Assembly (NCBI RefSeq): GCF_005938675.2
Contig: NZ_VCCH02000037.1
Location: forward strand, 1-64,000
Length of the DNA stretch: 64,000 nucleotides
Source of the DNA: Mycobacterium sp. KBS0706
GTDB lineage: Bacteria > Pseudomonadota > Alphaproteobacteria > DSM-16000 > Inquilinaceae
Direction of reading: 5' to 3'
Positions 25,335 to 36,870 of this stretch are shown in pieces. The position numbers and the translations under genes were made by a program. Position 1 is the first letter of the stretch, and the number at the start of each line of letters is the position of its first letter. The notes beneath the pieces were generated by a model. The model ran no database searches. It had not been told where the DNA came from and was given only the letters and a program-made list of their open reading frames with translations.

Positions 25335-27293
25335 TCACTTCGCTTCGGCCGCAGGGGCGCCATGCTCGCCGGCGCCATGCCCGTTATGGCTGCGATCCTC
25401 GGACGGGCCGCGGAACTCGGCCAGGTTCAGCGCCGTGTTGATCACCCCGATATGGCTGAAGGCCTGCGGGAAGTTGCCGAGCTGGCGCTTGACGATCGGG
25501 TCGTACTCCTCCGCCAGCAGCCCGACGTCGTTGGCCAGGCCGATCAGCCGCTCATACAGGGCGGTGGCCCGGTCGACGGCGCCGATCATGGCCAGCGCAT
25601 CGGCCAGCCAGAAGCTGCAGACCAGGAAGGTGCCCTCCTCGCCGACCAGGCCGTCGACGCCCGAATCCGTCTCGTAGCGCCGGACCAGCCCGTCGACGGT
25701 CAGCTCGCGCTCGATCGCCTCGACGGTGCCGATCACCCGCGGGTCGTCCGGCGGCAGGAACCCGACCATCGGGATCTGCAGCAGCGCCGCGTCCAGCATC
25801 TCCGAGCCGTAGGACTGGACGAAGCTGTTGCGGTGCTCGGAGAAGCCCTGGGCGCAGACCTCGGCATGGATGCGGTCGCGCAGCGCCCGCCAGGCGCGGA
25901 CCGGCCCCTCCAGCCCGAACTGCTCGACCGCCTTGATCGACCGGTCGAAGGCGACCCAGGCCATCACCTTGCTGTGCACGAAGTGGCGCCGGGGGCCGCG
26001 GATCTCCCACAGCCCCTCATCCGGCTTGTGCCAGATCTTCTCGAGGTAGCCGAGCAGCACCCGCTGCACCCGCCAGGCATCGTGCGGATGGGTCAGGCGC
26101 TTCTTGCGGGCGACATGGATCGCGTCCAGCAGCTCGCCATAGACGTCCAGCTGCAGCTGGGCATGGGCGCCGTTGCCGACCCGGACCGGCTTGCTGCCCT
26201 CGTAGCCGGCGAGCCAGGGGATCTCCAGCTCGGTCAGCCGGCGCTCCCCGGCCAGCCCGTACATGATCTGCAGCTGCTCGGGCCGCCCGGCCGCGGCCCG
26301 GCGCAGCCAGTCGCGCCAGGACGCCGCCTCCTCGGTGAAGCCGGCGCCGAGCAGGGCGTAGAGGGTCAGGGTCGCGTCCCGGATCCAGCAGTAGCGGTAG
26401 TCCCAGTTGCGCTCGCCGCCGAGCTCCTCGGGCAGCGAGGTGGTGGCAGCGGCGACGATGCCGCCGGTCGGGGCATAGGTCAGCGCCTTGAGGGTGAGGG
26501 CGGAGCGCAGCACGGCCTCGCGATAGGGGCCGTCATAGGTGCAGCTGTGGGCCCAGCCCTGCCACCAGGTCTCGGTGTCGATCAGCGACCGGAACGGGTC
26601 GATCACCCCCGGCTCCGGCAGATGCGACGGGTACCAGGTCAGGATGAAGGGCAGGCGGTCGCCGGCCTCGACCGTGAAGTCGCCGACCGTCTTCATCGAT
26701 TCGCCATACAGCGCGATCGGCGACCGGAAGCGCAGCGCGTCGGGCCCGGCGATGGCGACGATGCCGTCCGGCCGGTGCCGCACCCAGGGCACGATGCGGC
26801 CGTAGTCGAAGCGGAACGCCGCCTCCAGCCGCATCGACACCGTGCCGCTGCGGCCCTCGACCAGCCGGATGATCGAGAGCTCGTCCTCGCGGTGCGGCAG
26901 GGGCATGAAGTCGATCACCGCGACCGTGCCGGTGTCGGTCTCGAACTCGGTCTCCAGCACCAGCGTGTTGCCGCGGTAGCGGCGGCGGGTGCGGGCGGTG
27001 AACTGGTCGTCCGGCGCGATCTGCCAGTGGCCGTTGTCGCAATCGCCGAGCAGCCGGGCGAAGCAGGCTTCGGAATCGAAGCGCGGCAGGCACAGCCAGT
27101 CGATCGACCCGTCGCGCCCGACCAGGGCCGCGGTGCGGCAGTTGCCGATGATGGCATAGTCCTCGATCCGACCCGCCGGGCCCGTGAAGCGCCCCTCGGT
27201 GCGCACCTTCGGCTGCTTGCCGGTGGCGCGTCCTTCGGTGCCGTCGGCGGCGGGGGTGGGCACTGCGTCCGGATGCCCTGTCAGTGACGCCAT
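25335..27293 (-). CDS. Glycoside hydrolase family 15 protein (trehalase/glucoamylase-like)
   Basis: A 652-aa cytoplasmic enzyme. The N-terminal trehalase-like beta domain (IEDYAIIGNCRTAALVGRDG, then SIDWLCLPRFDS) precedes an (alpha/alpha)6 GH15 barrel. Candidate catalytic elements are NWDYRYCWIRDATLTLYALL with an acid residue, and the late GLVGEEGTFLVCSFWLADAL with a glutamate. Bacterial members of this type are often alpha,alpha-trehalases, others cleave maltooligosaccharides; both remain open. The start at 27293 was preferred because GGAG lies 7 bases upstream; a start at 27317 lacks this. No trehalose synthesis genes are seen nearby. Confidence 0.88.
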   Translation of the reverse strand: MASLTGHPDAVPTPAADGTEGRATGKQPKVRTEGRFTGPAGRIEDYAIIGNCRTAALVGRDGSIDWLCLPRFDSEACFARLLGDCDNGHWQIAPDDQFTARTRRRYRGNTLVLETEFETDTGTVAVIDFMPLPHREDELSIIRLVEGRSGTVSMRLEAAFRFDYGRIVPWVRHRPDGIVAIAGPDALRFRSPIALYGESMKTVGDFTVEAGDRLPFILTWYPSHLPEPGVIDPFRSLIDTETWWQGWAHSCTYDGPYREAVLRSALTLKALTYAPTGGIVAAATTSLPEELGGERNWDYRYCWIRDATLTLYALLGAGFTEEAASWRDWLRRAAAGRPEQLQIMYGLAGERRLTELEIPWLAGYEGSKPVRVGNGAHAQLQLDVYGELLDAIHVARKKRLTHPHDAWRVQRVLLGYLEKIWHKPDEGLWEIRGPRRHFVHSKVMAWVAFDRSIKAVEQFGLEGPVRAWRALRDRIHAEVCAQGFSEHRNSFVQSYGSEMLDAALLQIPMVGFLPPDDPRVIGTVEAIERELTVDGLVRRYETDSGVDGLVGEEGTFLVCSFWLADALAMIGAVDRATALYERLIGLANDVGLLAEEYDPIVKRQLGNFPQAFSHIGVINTALNLAEFRGPSEDRSHNGHGAGEHGAPAAEAK

Positions 27294-27543
27294 GTCGATC
27301 TCCGCTGGTGTCGTCATGCCGGGGAAGGGTGGAGACGGCCGGTTTGTTCCGCTGCGCTGTTACCATACACCGCGACGGAACGCCGCGCGCCCGGCCGACT
27401 ACGACGAGCCGATCACCATAGCGGTCCCGATCGCGATGTCGAATAATGCACCGCCCGACTCCTTGCATCGGACGCGCAGCCGCCTCCCGGTTATTGCAAT
27501 CTTTGATGTTGTCTTCTCAGGAACGGGTCCCAATCTTCTGATT

Positions 27544-28107
27544 ATGAAGGCGTTGCGCATCCTGGCCGTGGTCATGGCCGTTCTCGCGGCGCCGTGCGGG
27601 ACCCTCTCGGCGGCGGACGCGCCGATTCGTCTCGACACTCTCCTGGACCAGCTCCGGACCACCGAGGACGCGGCGGAGGCGCAGCGGCTGGAGCGGCAGA
27701 TCTGGACCCGGTGGCTGAACTACGAGGGGGCCGACCCGCTGGTGCCGGACCTGCTGCAACGCGGCAACGCCGCCCTGCTGCAGCGCGACTACGCCGTGGC
27801 GGAAGCCGCCTTCACCGCGGTCGTGGAGCGTGCGCCGGATTTCGCCGAGGGCTGGGACCGCCGGGCGGTGGTGCGTTTCCTGCGCGGCGATTGCGACGGC
27901 GCGGTCCAGGACATCGACCGCACTTTGGCGCTGGAGCCGCGACATTTCGGGGCGTTGTTCGGCCTCGGCCTGTGCCGGACCGTGCAGGGCGACCATCAGG
28001 CCGCGTTGAATGCCTTCGAGCGGGTGCTGGCGCTGGACCCGCATTACGCCCCGGCCCAAAGCCAGGCGGCGCTGATGCGCAAGTATCTCGCCGGCTACCC
28101 CCTCTGA
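27544..28107 (+). CDS. Secreted TPR protein, paralogue 1
   Basis: A 187-aa exported protein. The signal peptide is ILAVVMAVLAAPCGTLSAA. Three tetratricopeptide-like units follow: DLLQRGNAALLQRDYAVAEA, EGWDRRAVVRFLRGDCDGAV and HFGALFGLGLCRTVQGDHQA. It is closely similar to the next gene and probably arose with it by tandem duplication. No clear ribosome site precedes the ATG. The 250 bases upstream are AT-richer than the surroundings and divergent from the GH15 gene, a likely promoter region. A periplasmic scaffolding role is only inferred. Confidence 0.82.
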   Translation: MKALRILAVVMAVLAAPCGTLSAADAPIRLDTLLDQLRTTEDAAEAQRLERQIWTRWLNYEGADPLVPDLLQRGNAALLQRDYAVAEAAFTAVVERAPDFAEGWDRRAVVRFLRGDCDGAVQDIDRTLALEPRHFGALFGLGLCRTVQGDHQAALNAFERVLALDPHYAPAQSQAALMRKYLAGYPL

Positions 28108-28147
28108 GCCACTTGCCGAGCGGCCGGGCCGGACCGATCTTCATCTC

Positions 28148-28705
28148 ATGCGCCGCATCCTCGCCCTGCTGCTGATGATGCTGCTGTTCGTCCTGGCCGG
28201 CCCGGCCGTGGCCCAGGACCGGGCGGCGCAGCTGGATGCGCTGTTCGCCCAGCTGAAGATCGCGGCGCCGGAGGAGGAGCCGGGGCTGCAGATCCAGATC
28301 TGGCAGCTCTGGTTCGCCTATGACGGCAAGAACGCGGACGTTCCGGGGTTGATGGAGCGCGGCAACACCGCGATGGCGACCGACGACTACGCCGTGGCCG
28401 AGGCCGCGTTCACCGCGGTGATCGAGAACGACCCGGCCTATGCCGAGGGCTGGAACCGCCGGGCCACGGTGCGCTACCTGCGCGGCAACATCCAGGGCTC
28501 GATCGCCGATATCGACCAGGTGCTGGCGCGCGAGCCCCGCCATTTCGGCGCGCTGTCGGGCCTCGGACTGTGCCGGATCAAGCTCGGCGACACCAAGGGC
28601 GCGATCGAGGCCTATCAGCGGGTGCTGGCGATCGACCCGCAGATGGCCACCGCCCACGCCCAGATAGAGCAGTTGAAGAAGCTCCAGGCCGGGGATCCGA
28701 TCTGA
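28148..28705 (+). CDS. Secreted TPR protein, paralogue 2
   Basis: A 185-aa exported TPR protein with signal peptide ILALLLMMLLFVLAGPAVAQ. It shares with the preceding protein the blocks DYAVAEAAFTAV, AEGWNRRATVRYLRGN and PRHFGALSGLGLCR, and differs mainly in the signal peptide and C-terminus. It lies 40 bases downstream on the same strand, so the pair is probably one transcript. TPR lengths of about 34 residues and the conserved W/G/Y/A positions fit the family. The partner is unknown. Confidence 0.83.
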   Translation: MRRILALLLMMLLFVLAGPAVAQDRAAQLDALFAQLKIAAPEEEPGLQIQIWQLWFAYDGKNADVPGLMERGNTAMATDDYAVAEAAFTAVIENDPAYAEGWNRRATVRYLRGNIQGSIADIDQVLAREPRHFGALSGLGLCRIKLGDTKGAIEAYQRVLAIDPQMATAHAQIEQLKKLQAGDPI

Positions 28706-28800
28706 GCCGCCCGGCGCGGCGATCCGACGCGACCGGTGCAACCTGTGGCCGCGGCCCCCACATCGGGAAGATCCGCGCCGCCATGGGAGATCCAGCCGCG

Positions 28801-29535
28801 ATGTCGATCCGCCCCATCTTCGGCGACGGGCAGCTCCGGGCCTGCGGGGACGCGACGGTCCTGCTGCACCGGGCCTCGTGGTTCGACTCCCAGGTGCTGT
28901 TCGACCACCGGCGGTGGGTGTGCCGCGAGGTCGAGATGCGATGGGCCGCGCCGCGGCACCTCCTGGTCCTGACCGATGCCGGCCGGACCGCCGGCACCCG
29001 CGTCCAGGCCAACGGCAGGCTGCTGTTCGACGGTCCCGACCGCCCGGGCGTCTTCACCTTCGTCCCGGCCGGCGCCGAGCGCACCGGCGTCTACCGCGAT
29101 GCCGACCTCTCCTATTCCGCCCTGTGGATCGACCCTGCCTGGGATCGCGCCGACCGCCTGGCCGATCTGCCGATCCTGGTGAACCGCAGCGACGCCGTGA
29201 TCGGCGCGCTGATCGGCGCGCTGCAGGCCGAGATCGCGCTCGGCTGCCGCCCCGACGCCGCCTATGTCGAGCATCTGGTGGCCCTGCTGGGATTCCGGCT
29301 GGCGGCGCTGGATCACGCCCTGCCGCCGTCGTCGTCGCACGGGCGGCTCGGCCGCTGCACCCTGGCCCGAATCCGGGATTATGTCGACGCCCATATCGCC
29401 GACGCCACCCTGCCGATCGGGACCATCGCCATCCGCCTCGGCTTCTCGAGCCAGAGCCACTTCACCGCGACCTTCCGGCGCCTCCGCGGCACCAGCCCCC
29501 GGGCCTACCGGATGCGGATACTTCCCGAATCCTGA
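28801..29535 (+). CDS. AraC-family transcriptional regulator
   Basis: A 244-aa regulator with an N-terminal cupin-like sensing domain (about residues 10-120, containing PGVFTFVPAGAERTGVY) and a C-terminal double helix-turn-helix (about 145-240). Its recognition parts are LPIGTIAIRLGFSSQSHFTA followed by TFRRLRGTSPRAYR, the standard AraC signature. The start at 28801 follows GGGAGA at 10 bases; an ATG at 28783 would add six residues. It lies 105 bases upstream of the aldehyde oxidoreductase genes on the same strand and may regulate them. Confidence 0.9.
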   Translation: MSIRPIFGDGQLRACGDATVLLHRASWFDSQVLFDHRRWVCREVEMRWAAPRHLLVLTDAGRTAGTRVQANGRLLFDGPDRPGVFTFVPAGAERTGVYRDADLSYSALWIDPAWDRADRLADLPILVNRSDAVIGALIGALQAEIALGCRPDAAYVEHLVALLGFRLAALDHALPPSSSHGRLGRCTLARIRDYVDAHIADATLPIGTIAIRLGFSSQSHFTATFRRLRGTSPRAYRMRILPES

Positions 29536-29640
29536 CAGTCCGGCCGGCTTCCTGACAGCGGCCGGACGCCAGCGCCCCCAACTCTCCGTCATCGATGGGG
29601 ACCGGCTTCGGCCGCCTCGTCCCGCAGACGGAGATGTCCC

Positions 29641-30264
29641 ATGGCCGCAGCTGACGGCAACACCGGGCCGACGCGCCGTTCCGTGCTGGAGGCTGGCGCC
29701 GCGGCCGGCCTGGTCTTCACCGCCGCCGCGCCCGCCGCAGCGCAACCTGCGCCGATCCCAACGGCGGCGCTGCGCCTGTCGATCAACGGGCAGGAGCGGG
29801 CGGTCGAGCTGGACACGCGGACGACGCTGCTCGACGCGCTGCGCAACACGCTCGGCCTCACCGGGTCGAAGAAGGGCTGCGACCATGGCCAGTGCGGTGC
29901 CTGCACCGTGCTGGTGAACGGCCGGCGCATCAATGCCTGCCTGACCCTCGCGGTGATGCATGAGGGCGACGAGATCACCACCGTCGAGGGCTTGGCGCAG
30001 GGTGACGCGCTGCACCCGATGCAGGCCGCGTTCGTCGCCCGCGACGCCTTCCAGTGCGGCTACTGCACGCCGGGGCAGATCTGCTCCGCCGTCGGCATGC
30101 TGGGCGAGGCCGCGGCCGGCTGGCCGAGCCACGCCGGCGCCGACGTCGCCAGCTTCGCCGAGCTCAGCGACGCTGAGATCCGCGAGCGCATGAGCGGCAA
30201 CATCTGCCGCTGCGCCGCCTATCCCAACATCGTCGCAGCGATCCGCGACGTGGCGGAGGCCTGA
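29641..30264 (+). CDS. paoA: Periplasmic aldehyde oxidoreductase, [2Fe-2S] subunit (PaoA-like)
   Basis: A 207-aa iron-sulfur subunit of a xanthine-oxidase-family enzyme. A twin-arginine signal (PTRRSVLEAGAAAGLVFT) predicts folded export. The plant-type ferredoxin cluster has cysteines in GCDHGQCGACTVLVNG and NACLTL. The second cluster domain has CGYCTPGQICS and GNICRCAAYPNI, completing the eight cysteines. Close relatives are E. coli PaoA/YagT, which detoxify aromatic aldehydes. The gene is intact, whereas both downstream partners are frameshifted. Confidence 0.93.
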   Translation: MAAADGNTGPTRRSVLEAGAAAGLVFTAAAPAAAQPAPIPTAALRLSINGQERAVELDTRTTLLDALRNTLGLTGSKKGCDHGQCGACTVLVNGRRINACLTLAVMHEGDEITTVEGLAQGDALHPMQAAFVARDAFQCGYCTPGQICSAVGMLGEAAAGWPSHAGADVASFAELSDAEIRERMSGNICRCAAYPNIVAAIRDVAEA

Positions 30265-30267
30265 CCG

Positions 30268-31250
30268 ATGCAGCCCTTCACCTATGAGCGCGCGGCGGAT
30301 GTGCGGGGGGCGGCCGCGGCGGTGGCGGCCCGGCCCGGGGCGCGCTTCATCGCCGGCGGCACCAACCTGCTCGACCTGATGAAGCTGGGGGTCGAGCGGC
30401 CGACCCATCTGGTCGACATCAGCTGGCTGCCGCTCGGCCGGGTCGAGCCGACGCCCGAGGGCGGCCTGCGCATCGGGGCGCAGGTGCGGAACAGCGATCT
30501 CGCGGCCGACCCGACGGTGCGGCAGCGCTACCCGCTGCTGGCGCAGGCGCTGCTGGCGGGGGCGTCGGGCCAGATCCGCAACAAGGCGTCGACCGGCGGC
30601 AACCTGCTGCAGCGCACCCGCTGCCCATACTTTCAGGACCTTGCGCTGCCCTGCAACAAGCGCAGCCCGGGTTCCGGCTGCTCCGCGCTGGACGGCTTCA
30701 ACCGCATGCACGCCGTGCTTGGAGCGGGCGACGACTGCATCGCCGTCCATCCCTCCGACATGGCTGTGGCCCTGGCCGCGCTCGATGCCCGGGTCGAGAC
30801 CATCCAGCCTGACGGCGGGACGCGCGCGATCCCGGTCGGTGGGCTGCACCGGCCGGCACGACCCCGGATGTCGAGACCGCGCTCGATGCCGGTGAGATGA
30901 TCACGGCGGTGGTCCTGCCCCCGCCGCCGCCGGGCCGGCAGCTCTACCGGAAGGTGCGGGACCGGGCCTCCTATGCCTTCGCCCTGGTCTCGGTCGCCGC
31001 CATCGTCGAGGTAGAGGGCGGCCGCATTCGGGACGCCCGCATCGCCCTCGGCGGGGTGGCGCCGAAGCCCTGGCGAGCGGAGGCCGCGGAGCGGGACCTG
31101 GCCGGCGCGGCTGCAGGCGACGACAGCTATCGCGATGCCGCCGCGGCTGCCCTGGCCGATGCGCGGGGGCGGCCCGGGAACGCGTTCAAGATCCAGCTGG
31201 CCCAACGGACGCTGCGGCACACCCTGGCCGCGGCCGTCGAGCGCGCATGA
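30268..31250 (+). pseudogene. paoB: Aldehyde oxidoreductase FAD subunit (PaoB-like), frameshifted
   Basis: The FAD-binding subunit starts well ([19 protein letters not shown]) with the FAD motif [17 protein letters not shown], and has [20 protein letters not shown], whose cysteine-bearing loop is typical of PaoB. Near 30850-30862 one base appears to be missing: the first frame degenerates to [13 protein letters not shown] and stops at 30900, while the +1 frame resumes the expected [20 protein letters not shown] and runs to 31250 through the C-terminal domain. Without the lesion the protein would be about 327 aa. There is no obvious slippery heptamer. It is either a real inactivation or a sequencing error. 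Confidence 0.85.
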
Positions 31251-31257
31251 GGAAACG

Positions 31258-33455
<2,198 letters not shown>

Positions 33456-33477
33456 CCGGCCGTGGGCCGGCCGCCCG

Positions 33478-33867
33478 TCAGTGGATGGTGCCGGTCGGCT
33501 TGGCAGGGGCGGGGGCGGTCTCGCGGGTCGGGCCGGCCTGGTGGTGCACCAGGCGCCAGCCCTCGGGCTCGCGGCTGAACACGTTGGTGGCCGCGAGCCG
33601 GTTGTCGCCGATCTTCTCGATGCACAGCACGATGGCGGTGTCGCCGTAATCCAGCACCCGGGCCGCCTCGGCCGCGATCCGCGGCGGGTCGCGCAGGATC
33701 GCCGCCCAGCTCTTCATCACCGCCTCGCGCCCGGCCAGCATCGGCCAACCGGGATGGATACAGGCGACCGGCTGGCGGCGCGACCACAGCGCGTCCATGG
33801 CGGCCGCGTCGCCCTGCGCCAGGGCGGCGTAGAAGGCCTGGTTGGCGGCGATCGGGGAATTGGTCAT
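33478..33867 (-). CDS. SnoaL/DUF4440-like NTF2-fold protein
   Basis: A 129-aa protein of the NTF2-like superfamily. Typical parts are AANQAFYAALAQGDAAAMDA followed by LWS, the GWPMLAGREAVMKSWAAIL segment, and the final beta strands with NVFSREPEGWRLVHHQAGPT. Such proteins range from polyketide cyclases to small stress-related enzymes; no role is evident. It lies 10 bases after the pyruvate kinase stop on the same strand, so it is probably co-transcribed. It converges with paoC, 22 bases away. Confidence 0.82.
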   Translation of the reverse strand: MTNSPIAANQAFYAALAQGDAAAMDALWSRRQPVACIHPGWPMLAGREAVMKSWAAILRDPPRIAAEAARVLDYGDTAIVLCIEKIGDNRLAATNVFSREPEGWRLVHHQAGPTRETAPAPAKPTGTIH

Positions 33868-33877
33868 CGGCGGCGGG

Positions 33878-35317
33878 TCAATCCTCGATCCAGGCGATGC
33901 GCAGCACATTGGTGTTGCCGGGGGTGCCGAAGGGCACGCCGGCCGTGACCACGATGCGCTGCCCGGAGCCGCCGAAGCCGTCATGCTTGGCCAGGCGGCA
34001 GGCCTTGCCGACCATCTCGGTGAAGTTGTTGACGTCCTCGGTGTGGACCGCGTGCACGCCCCAGCACAGCCCCATGCGGCGCGCGGTCTGCAGGTTCGAG
34101 GTCAGGCACAGGATCGGCACTTCCGGGCGCTCGCGCGCGGCGCGCAGCGTGGTCGAGCCCGAGGTGGTGTAGGTCGCGATCGCCACCGCGCCGATGGTGT
34201 GCGCCACCTGCCGCGCCGCCGCGGTGATGGCGTCGGCCGCAGTGTTCTCCGGATCGTAATGCACGGCGTCGAGGATGGTGCGGTAGATCGGGTCCTGCTC
34301 CACCCGGCGGGCGATGCGGTCCATCATCGTCACCGCCTCGACCGGGTATTCGCCCGAGGCGGTCTCGGCCGACAGCATCACCGCGTCGGCGCCGTCGAAC
34401 ACCGCGGTGGCGACGTCGGAGGCCTCGGCCCGGGTCGGGGTCGGGGCCATGATCATGCTTTCCAGCATCTGGGTCGCCACGATCACCGGCTTGCCGGCCT
34501 GGCGCGAGGCCCGGATGATCCGCTTCTGCAGCGACGGCACGTCCTCGGCCGGCATCTCGACGCCGAGGTCGCCGCGGGCGACCATCACCGCATCGGTCAG
34601 CTCGACCAGCTCGTCCAGATGCTGGATCGCCGCCGGCTTCTCCAGCTTCACGATCACCTGGGCGCGGCCGGCGATCAGCCTGCGCGCCTCGGCGATGTCC
34701 TCCGGCCGCTGCACGAAGGACAGCGCCACCCAGTCGACGTCGATGTCGAGGGCGAAGCGCAGGTCGTCGCGGTCCTTGTCGGTCAGGGGTGACAGCGGCA
34801 GCACCGCGTTCGGCACGTTGACGCCCTTGCGGTCGGACAGGCGCGACCCGGCCTCGACCACGGTGTCGGCGAAGTCCGGGCCGCAATCGACGACCTTGAG
34901 CCGCACCTTGCCGTCATCCAGCAGCAGGGCCTGCCCGGGCTCGATCGCGGCGAAGATCTCGGGATGCGGCAGGGTGACGCCGGTGGCGTCGCCCGGGCGC
35001 TGCTGCAGCGACAGGCGGAAGCTCTGGCCCTCGGTCAGCTTCACCGGGCCGTCGCCGAAGGTGCCGAGGCGCAGCTTCGGCCCCTGCAGGTCGGCCATCA
35101 CCGCGATCGGATGGTCGAAGTCGCGCTCGACCTCACGGATCAGGGCCAGCCGGGCGGCATGGTCCTCCTGCTTGCCGTGGCTGAAGTTCAGGCGGAAGAC
35201 GTCGACGCCCGCCTCGAACAGCTTGCGGATCGCCTCGGCCGAGCTGGTGGCGGGGCCCAGCGTGGCGACGATCTTGGTCTGGCGCGTGCGGCGGAACGAC
35301 GGGCGCTTCTTGGGCAT
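33878..35317 (-). CDS. pyk: Pyruvate kinase
   Basis: A 479-aa glycolytic enzyme converting phosphoenolpyruvate and ADP to pyruvate and ATP. It reads TKIVATLGPATSS at the N-terminus, FRLNFSHGKQEDH for nucleotide binding, and the active-site signature VIVKLEKPAAIQHLDELVE with Lys/Glu. VMVARGDLGVEMPAEDVP, MLESMIMAPTPTRAEASDVA and AVMLSAETASGEYPVEAV follow. Length is normal. The first gene of a two-gene unit with the NTF2-fold protein; 197 bases without a gene separate it from the ACT-domain gene upstream. Confidence 0.97.
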   Translation of the reverse strand: MPKKRPSFRRTRQTKIVATLGPATSSAEAIRKLFEAGVDVFRLNFSHGKQEDHAARLALIREVERDFDHPIAVMADLQGPKLRLGTFGDGPVKLTEGQSFRLSLQQRPGDATGVTLPHPEIFAAIEPGQALLLDDGKVRLKVVDCGPDFADTVVEAGSRLSDRKGVNVPNAVLPLSPLTDKDRDDLRFALDIDVDWVALSFVQRPEDIAEARRLIAGRAQVIVKLEKPAAIQHLDELVELTDAVMVARGDLGVEMPAEDVPSLQKRIIRASRQAGKPVIVATQMLESMIMAPTPTRAEASDVATAVFDGADAVMLSAETASGEYPVEAVTMMDRIARRVEQDPIYRTILDAVHYDPENTAADAITAAARQVAHTIGAVAIATYTTSGSTTLRAARERPEVPILCLTSNLQTARRMGLCWGVHAVHTEDVNNFTEMVGKACRLAKHDGFGGSGQRIVVTAGVPFGTPGNTNVLRIAWIED

Positions 35318-35514
35318 GGCTGGACTCCCGTATCACGTGCCGGCATCGCTGAGCCCAGGCAGACCCGACTACGCCGACGGGCGGGAAGAAATCACATCCG
35401 CGGCGCTTCGCCAACGTCGAATGTGCGCGGAGATTCGGATATTACGCGGACTTAATATTCCGTTTTGGCCCGGATTGCCGCGGAAATGCCGGCCTTCGGG
35501 ACCGGTGTGGCGGG

Positions 35515-35904
35515 TCAGACACGCACCGTGTTTTCCCGCCGCAGCACCGTGGTCGCGGCGTCCAGCTCGGCCGCGCGGACCAGCAGGTAGTCGGTGTCGT
35601 AGGTCGAAATCGCGAAGATGCTGATGCCGGCCTCGGCCAGCGGCGCCGCGAGTCGGGCCAGGATGCCGGTCACGGCGAAGTCGAGCGGACCATCGACCTT
35701 GAAGCCACGCCAGCCGCGCTCGGCCTGCGCGTCCGCGGGCAGCCGCGCCTCGGGGCAGACGACCGACAGCTCGTCGCGGGTGCGGCTGACGGTAACGAAG
35801 GGATCGGACCAGTCGACCCAGCCGGGCAGCGCCGTTGCCGCCGGCAGCCGGGCAACGGCCAGCGTCTCCGGCAGCAGGCTGAGGGTGAGGCGGGCCTCGG
35901 TCAT
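35515..35904 (-). CDS. ACT-domain protein
   Basis: A 129-aa protein with two ACT-like modules, as in the bacterial ACT_7/CASTOR-like family that binds amino acids. Features are LTLSLLPETLAVARLPAATA at the N-terminus, GWRGFKVDGPLDFAVTGILA, and PLAEAGISIFAISTYDTDYL near the end. Start ATG and the exporter's stop overlap (TGATG at 35902-35906), which suggests coupling. A sensor or regulator of amino-acid metabolism or export is plausible but unproven. Confidence 0.85.
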   Translation of the reverse strand: MTEARLTLSLLPETLAVARLPAATALPGWVDWSDPFVTVSRTRDELSVVCPEARLPADAQAERGWRGFKVDGPLDFAVTGILARLAAPLAEAGISIFAISTYDTDYLLVRAAELDAATTVLRRENTVRV

Positions 35905-36788
35905 CAGGCCCTCCGGGCCAAGAGGATGCCGGCCAGCACCAGGGCGCCGCCCAGGCCCTGGGCCGGGCCCAGCGGCTCGGCCAGGACGATCCAGGCCAGG
36001 GCCGCGGCCGCGACCGGCTGGATCAGCAGGGTGAGGGAGGAGAAGGCCGGCGGCAGCCAGGCCAGCGCATAGGTGATCAGGCTCTGCCCGGCGACCTGCG
36101 AGACCCAGGACAGGCCGATCAGGATGGCCCAGCCATAGAGGGTCGGCGGCAGCAGGGAGGGTTCCATCAGCAGCGCCAGCGGCAGCGTCGCCGCGGCGGC
36201 GACGGCGCTGGTCCACAGCATCACCGTGGCGACGGAGAAGCGGTCGCGCAGCCGGCCGACCGCCAGGATGTAGCCGCCATAGAACACGGCCGCGAGGGCG
36301 GCCAAGGCGTCGCCGGCCAACGCGCCGTCGCCGAAGTCGCCGCCCTTCAGCACCACGACGCCGGCGATGGCCACCGCAAGCCCCGCCGCGAAGACCGGGC
36401 GGATCGGGGTGCGGAACAGGACGAAGGCGCCGAGGGTGACGAAGATCGGCGCCAGATTGGCCAAGAGCGTGGCATTGGCGACCGAGGTGATGGCCAGCGC
36501 CCAGTGCCAGGCCATCAGGTCGGCGGCGATGAACAGGCCGGGCAGGGCCAGGGCGGCGCAATCGGCCAAGCTCCGTGGCCGTGCCGCCGCGCCCTTCGCC
36601 TGCTCGGCCCGGTACCAGAGGAACAGGATCGGTAGCGCCAGCGCCACGCGCCAGACCGCCGTCGCGATCGGCCCCACCTCCGACAGCCGCACGAAGATCG
36701 GCGAGCTGCCGATCGCCAGCCCGCCCAGGATCAGGGCGGGCAGCGCCAGGCGCTGGGCGGGAGAGGGGGACAGGACGGCCTCGCTCAT
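35904..36788 (-). CDS. EamA-type drug/metabolite transporter
   Basis: A 294-aa inner-membrane protein with ten predicted helices in two five-helix EamA repeats. Examples are LALPALILGGLAIGSSPIFV, VWRVALALPILFLWYRA, the GLFIAADLMAWHWALAITS motif, and FAAGLAVAIAGVVVLKGG; the second half begins AALAAVFYGGYILAVGRL and ends LGGALVLAGILLA. It probably exports small metabolites or amino acids. It is coupled to the ACT-domain protein through the overlapping stop and start, hinting at amino-acid-linked export. Confidence 0.9.
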   Translation of the reverse strand: MSEAVLSPSPAQRLALPALILGGLAIGSSPIFVRLSEVGPIATAVWRVALALPILFLWYRAEQAKGAAARPRSLADCAALALPGLFIAADLMAWHWALAITSVANATLLANLAPIFVTLGAFVLFRTPIRPVFAAGLAVAIAGVVVLKGGDFGDGALAGDALAALAAVFYGGYILAVGRLRDRFSVATVMLWTSAVAAAATLPLALLMEPSLLPPTLYGWAILIGLSWVSQVAGQSLITYALAWLPPAFSSLTLLIQPVAAAALAWIVLAEPLGPAQGLGGALVLAGILLARRA

Positions 36789-36870
36789 AATGGGCCGGAG
36801 CTTAATCTGGCCGGCCCTTCGCGGGCCATGGCGGGCGGCGCAGGGGAGACCGGCGCGCCGCGCGGGACCG

